Source: Talpa occidentalis (taxonomy: Eukaryota; Chordata; Mammalia; Eulipotyphla; Talpidae). From it: a stretch of DNA of 64,000 nt. Of this stretch, positions 63,388 through 64,000 are shown piece after piece. The notes under the pieces are model-generated. The model worked only from the letters and a program-made list of their open reading frames with translations, had not been told where the DNA came from and made no database searches. How positions within the stretch are numbered: position 1 is the stretch's first letter; every line of letters starts with the position of its first letter. The translations under genes and the position numbers were made by a program. The stretch spans positions 20,507,784-20,571,783 of the forward strand of contig NW_023602073.1 of NCBI RefSeq assembly GCF_014898055.3. The letters are read 5' to 3'.

Positions 63388-63615
63388 CTGCAGCAAATCC
63401 TGGGCTGGGCCCTGACATTTCTTCTCTAGTTCCTGGATGTGGCTCTTGAGTTCCTGGATCTGCTTTTCCAGACTCGCCTCATTGTCCTGCAAACTCTTCA
63501 GAGTCTGCTCTTTTTCCCTCTCCAGTCTCCACAGATAACACTTCTCAACACGGAGGAAGTTGTAGAGATTCTCAAAGTCAAAATGGATTTTACTTCTCGC
63601 ATGCACTATCTTCTC
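63388..63615 (-). pseudogene. TRIM-like coiled-coil exon (228 bp)
   Basis: The exon lies between the acceptor TTGATTCTAG and the donor GTGAGGC (63381-63387). It is open throughout in the coiled-coil frame, starting [15 protein letters not shown] and ending [10 protein letters not shown]. The usual size of this TRIM exon is 231 bp. Here it is 228 bp, so one codon is missing, probably at 'LRVEKC' where related proteins have an extra acidic residue. This exon alone would still be functional. Confidence 0.88.
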
Positions 63616-63689
63616 CTAGAATCAATAAAGGATGCTCAAAAGGTGCAAACAAACCAAAACTCATTTGGAGATGAAATGAGATACAAAAT

Positions 63690-64000
63690 GAGGTGCATAA
63701 GCACAATGGGATACTGGTCTGCCTTAGAAATATGTGGAAGCTGATACATCGTGGATGAGCCTTGAAGAGATTATGGCAAGTAACATAAGTCAGAACAAAA
63801 CGACAACAGTTTCATGATTGTTTTTCTATAGGTACATAGTCAAATTTAAAAAGAAAGTAGATGGCTGGGGACAAGATCGGGGGATAGAGATTCAAGTTGG
63901 AAGGATGAATAAGTTCTGCAGATGGAGAGTAGAGTTGTGGACACCCCAATATCAACATGATGGCCAATAATGTGAACACAGAGGATGCTGAAAATGGTAA
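63690..64000 (+). mobile_element. Ancient L1 (L1M-type) 3' end
   Basis: The phrase order GGATGAGCCTTGAAGA, CAAGTAACATAAGTCAGA, GGCTGGGGACAAG, AGTTCTGCAGATGGAGAG, AATGTGAACA matches the tail of old mammalian L1s that predate the young family here. It lies in the intron upstream of the TRIM-like coiled-coil exon and runs off the window. Confidence 0.7.

Larger units (their letters stand above)
53281..63615 (-). pseudogene. TRIM38-like gene remnant (coiled-coil to PRYSPRY exons), disrupted
   Basis: Five exons can be assembled on the minus strand with consensus splice sites: 63388-63615 (coiled coil), 62411-62433 (23 bp), 62205-62315, and a PRYSPRY exon split into 57373-57539 and 53281-53642 by an L1. 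Exon order and sizes match class IV TRIM genes, which are E3 ubiquitin ligases with RING, B-box, coiled coil and PRYSPRY. The RING and B-box exons would lie beyond 64000. Residues such as [40 protein letters not shown] and [11 protein letters not shown] resemble TRIM38; this is a judgement from memory, and another TRIM of the same clade is possible. Lesions are a 2-nt loss causing TAA in exon 62205-62315, a 1-nt loss at the start of the PRYSPRY exon, the L1 insertion, and a frameshift at about 53401-53425. I am confident that it is dead as read. Confidence 0.85.

Noticed and set aside
63439..63744. 101-codon plus-strand open frame
   Set aside because: It is the shadow of the minus-strand TRIM-like coiled-coil exon and continues into an old L1.
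1..64000. CRISPR arrays, operons or other prokaryotic features
   Set aside because: None is present; the sequence is a mammalian chromosome dominated by retroelements.

Overview
This window is nuclear DNA from a placental mammal. It carries MIR remnants, several generations of LINE-1 (L1), a tRNA-derived SINE family with about 20 copies, solo retroviral LTRs, olfactory receptor (OR) genes and a split-exon TRIM gene. The SINE and the OR14-like receptors suggest a laurasiatherian such as a bat or relative, but I cannot name the species from sequence alone. Three runs of exactly 100 N (5948-6047, 36201-36300, 51431-51530) are assembly gaps, and each touches an L1.

Layout. Positions 1 to about 43,700 form an OR14-like olfactory receptor array built of diverged segmental duplicates. 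Unit 1 (1-11,800, + strand) has receptor-flanking sequence but no visible receptor; an L1 and a gap lie where one is expected. Unit 2 (11,830-27,300, +) holds a receptor pseudogene (22,725-23,673). A third far-upstream block (28,360-29,850, +) runs into an L1 and a gap. The last unit is inverted and holds the one intact receptor (38,047-38,982, - strand). From 43,700 to 51,430 lie an inverted old L1 and a nearly intact, full-length young L1 (44,930-51,430). Its ORF2 is open for 1275 codons and its ORF1 carries one missing base. From 52,300 to 63,615 there is a TRIM38-like pseudogene on the - strand. I reconstructed five of its exons by splice sites, including the characteristic 23-bp exon. An L1 sits inside its PRYSPRY exon, flanked by a target-site duplication.

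Interactions. The L1s supply the retrotransposition machinery; several SINE copies have clear 13-20 bp direct repeats typical of L1-driven insertion. Paralogous OR units give 'empty sites' within the same window, so some insertions can be dated relative to the duplications. No novel protein-coding system is evident. The notable signals concern genome structure: tandem ~190-bp monomers in the L1 5'UTR, a head-only SINE form, an L1 with an unusually long flanking duplication, a self-templated inverted insertion inside an L1, and an L1 that splits a TRIM exon.
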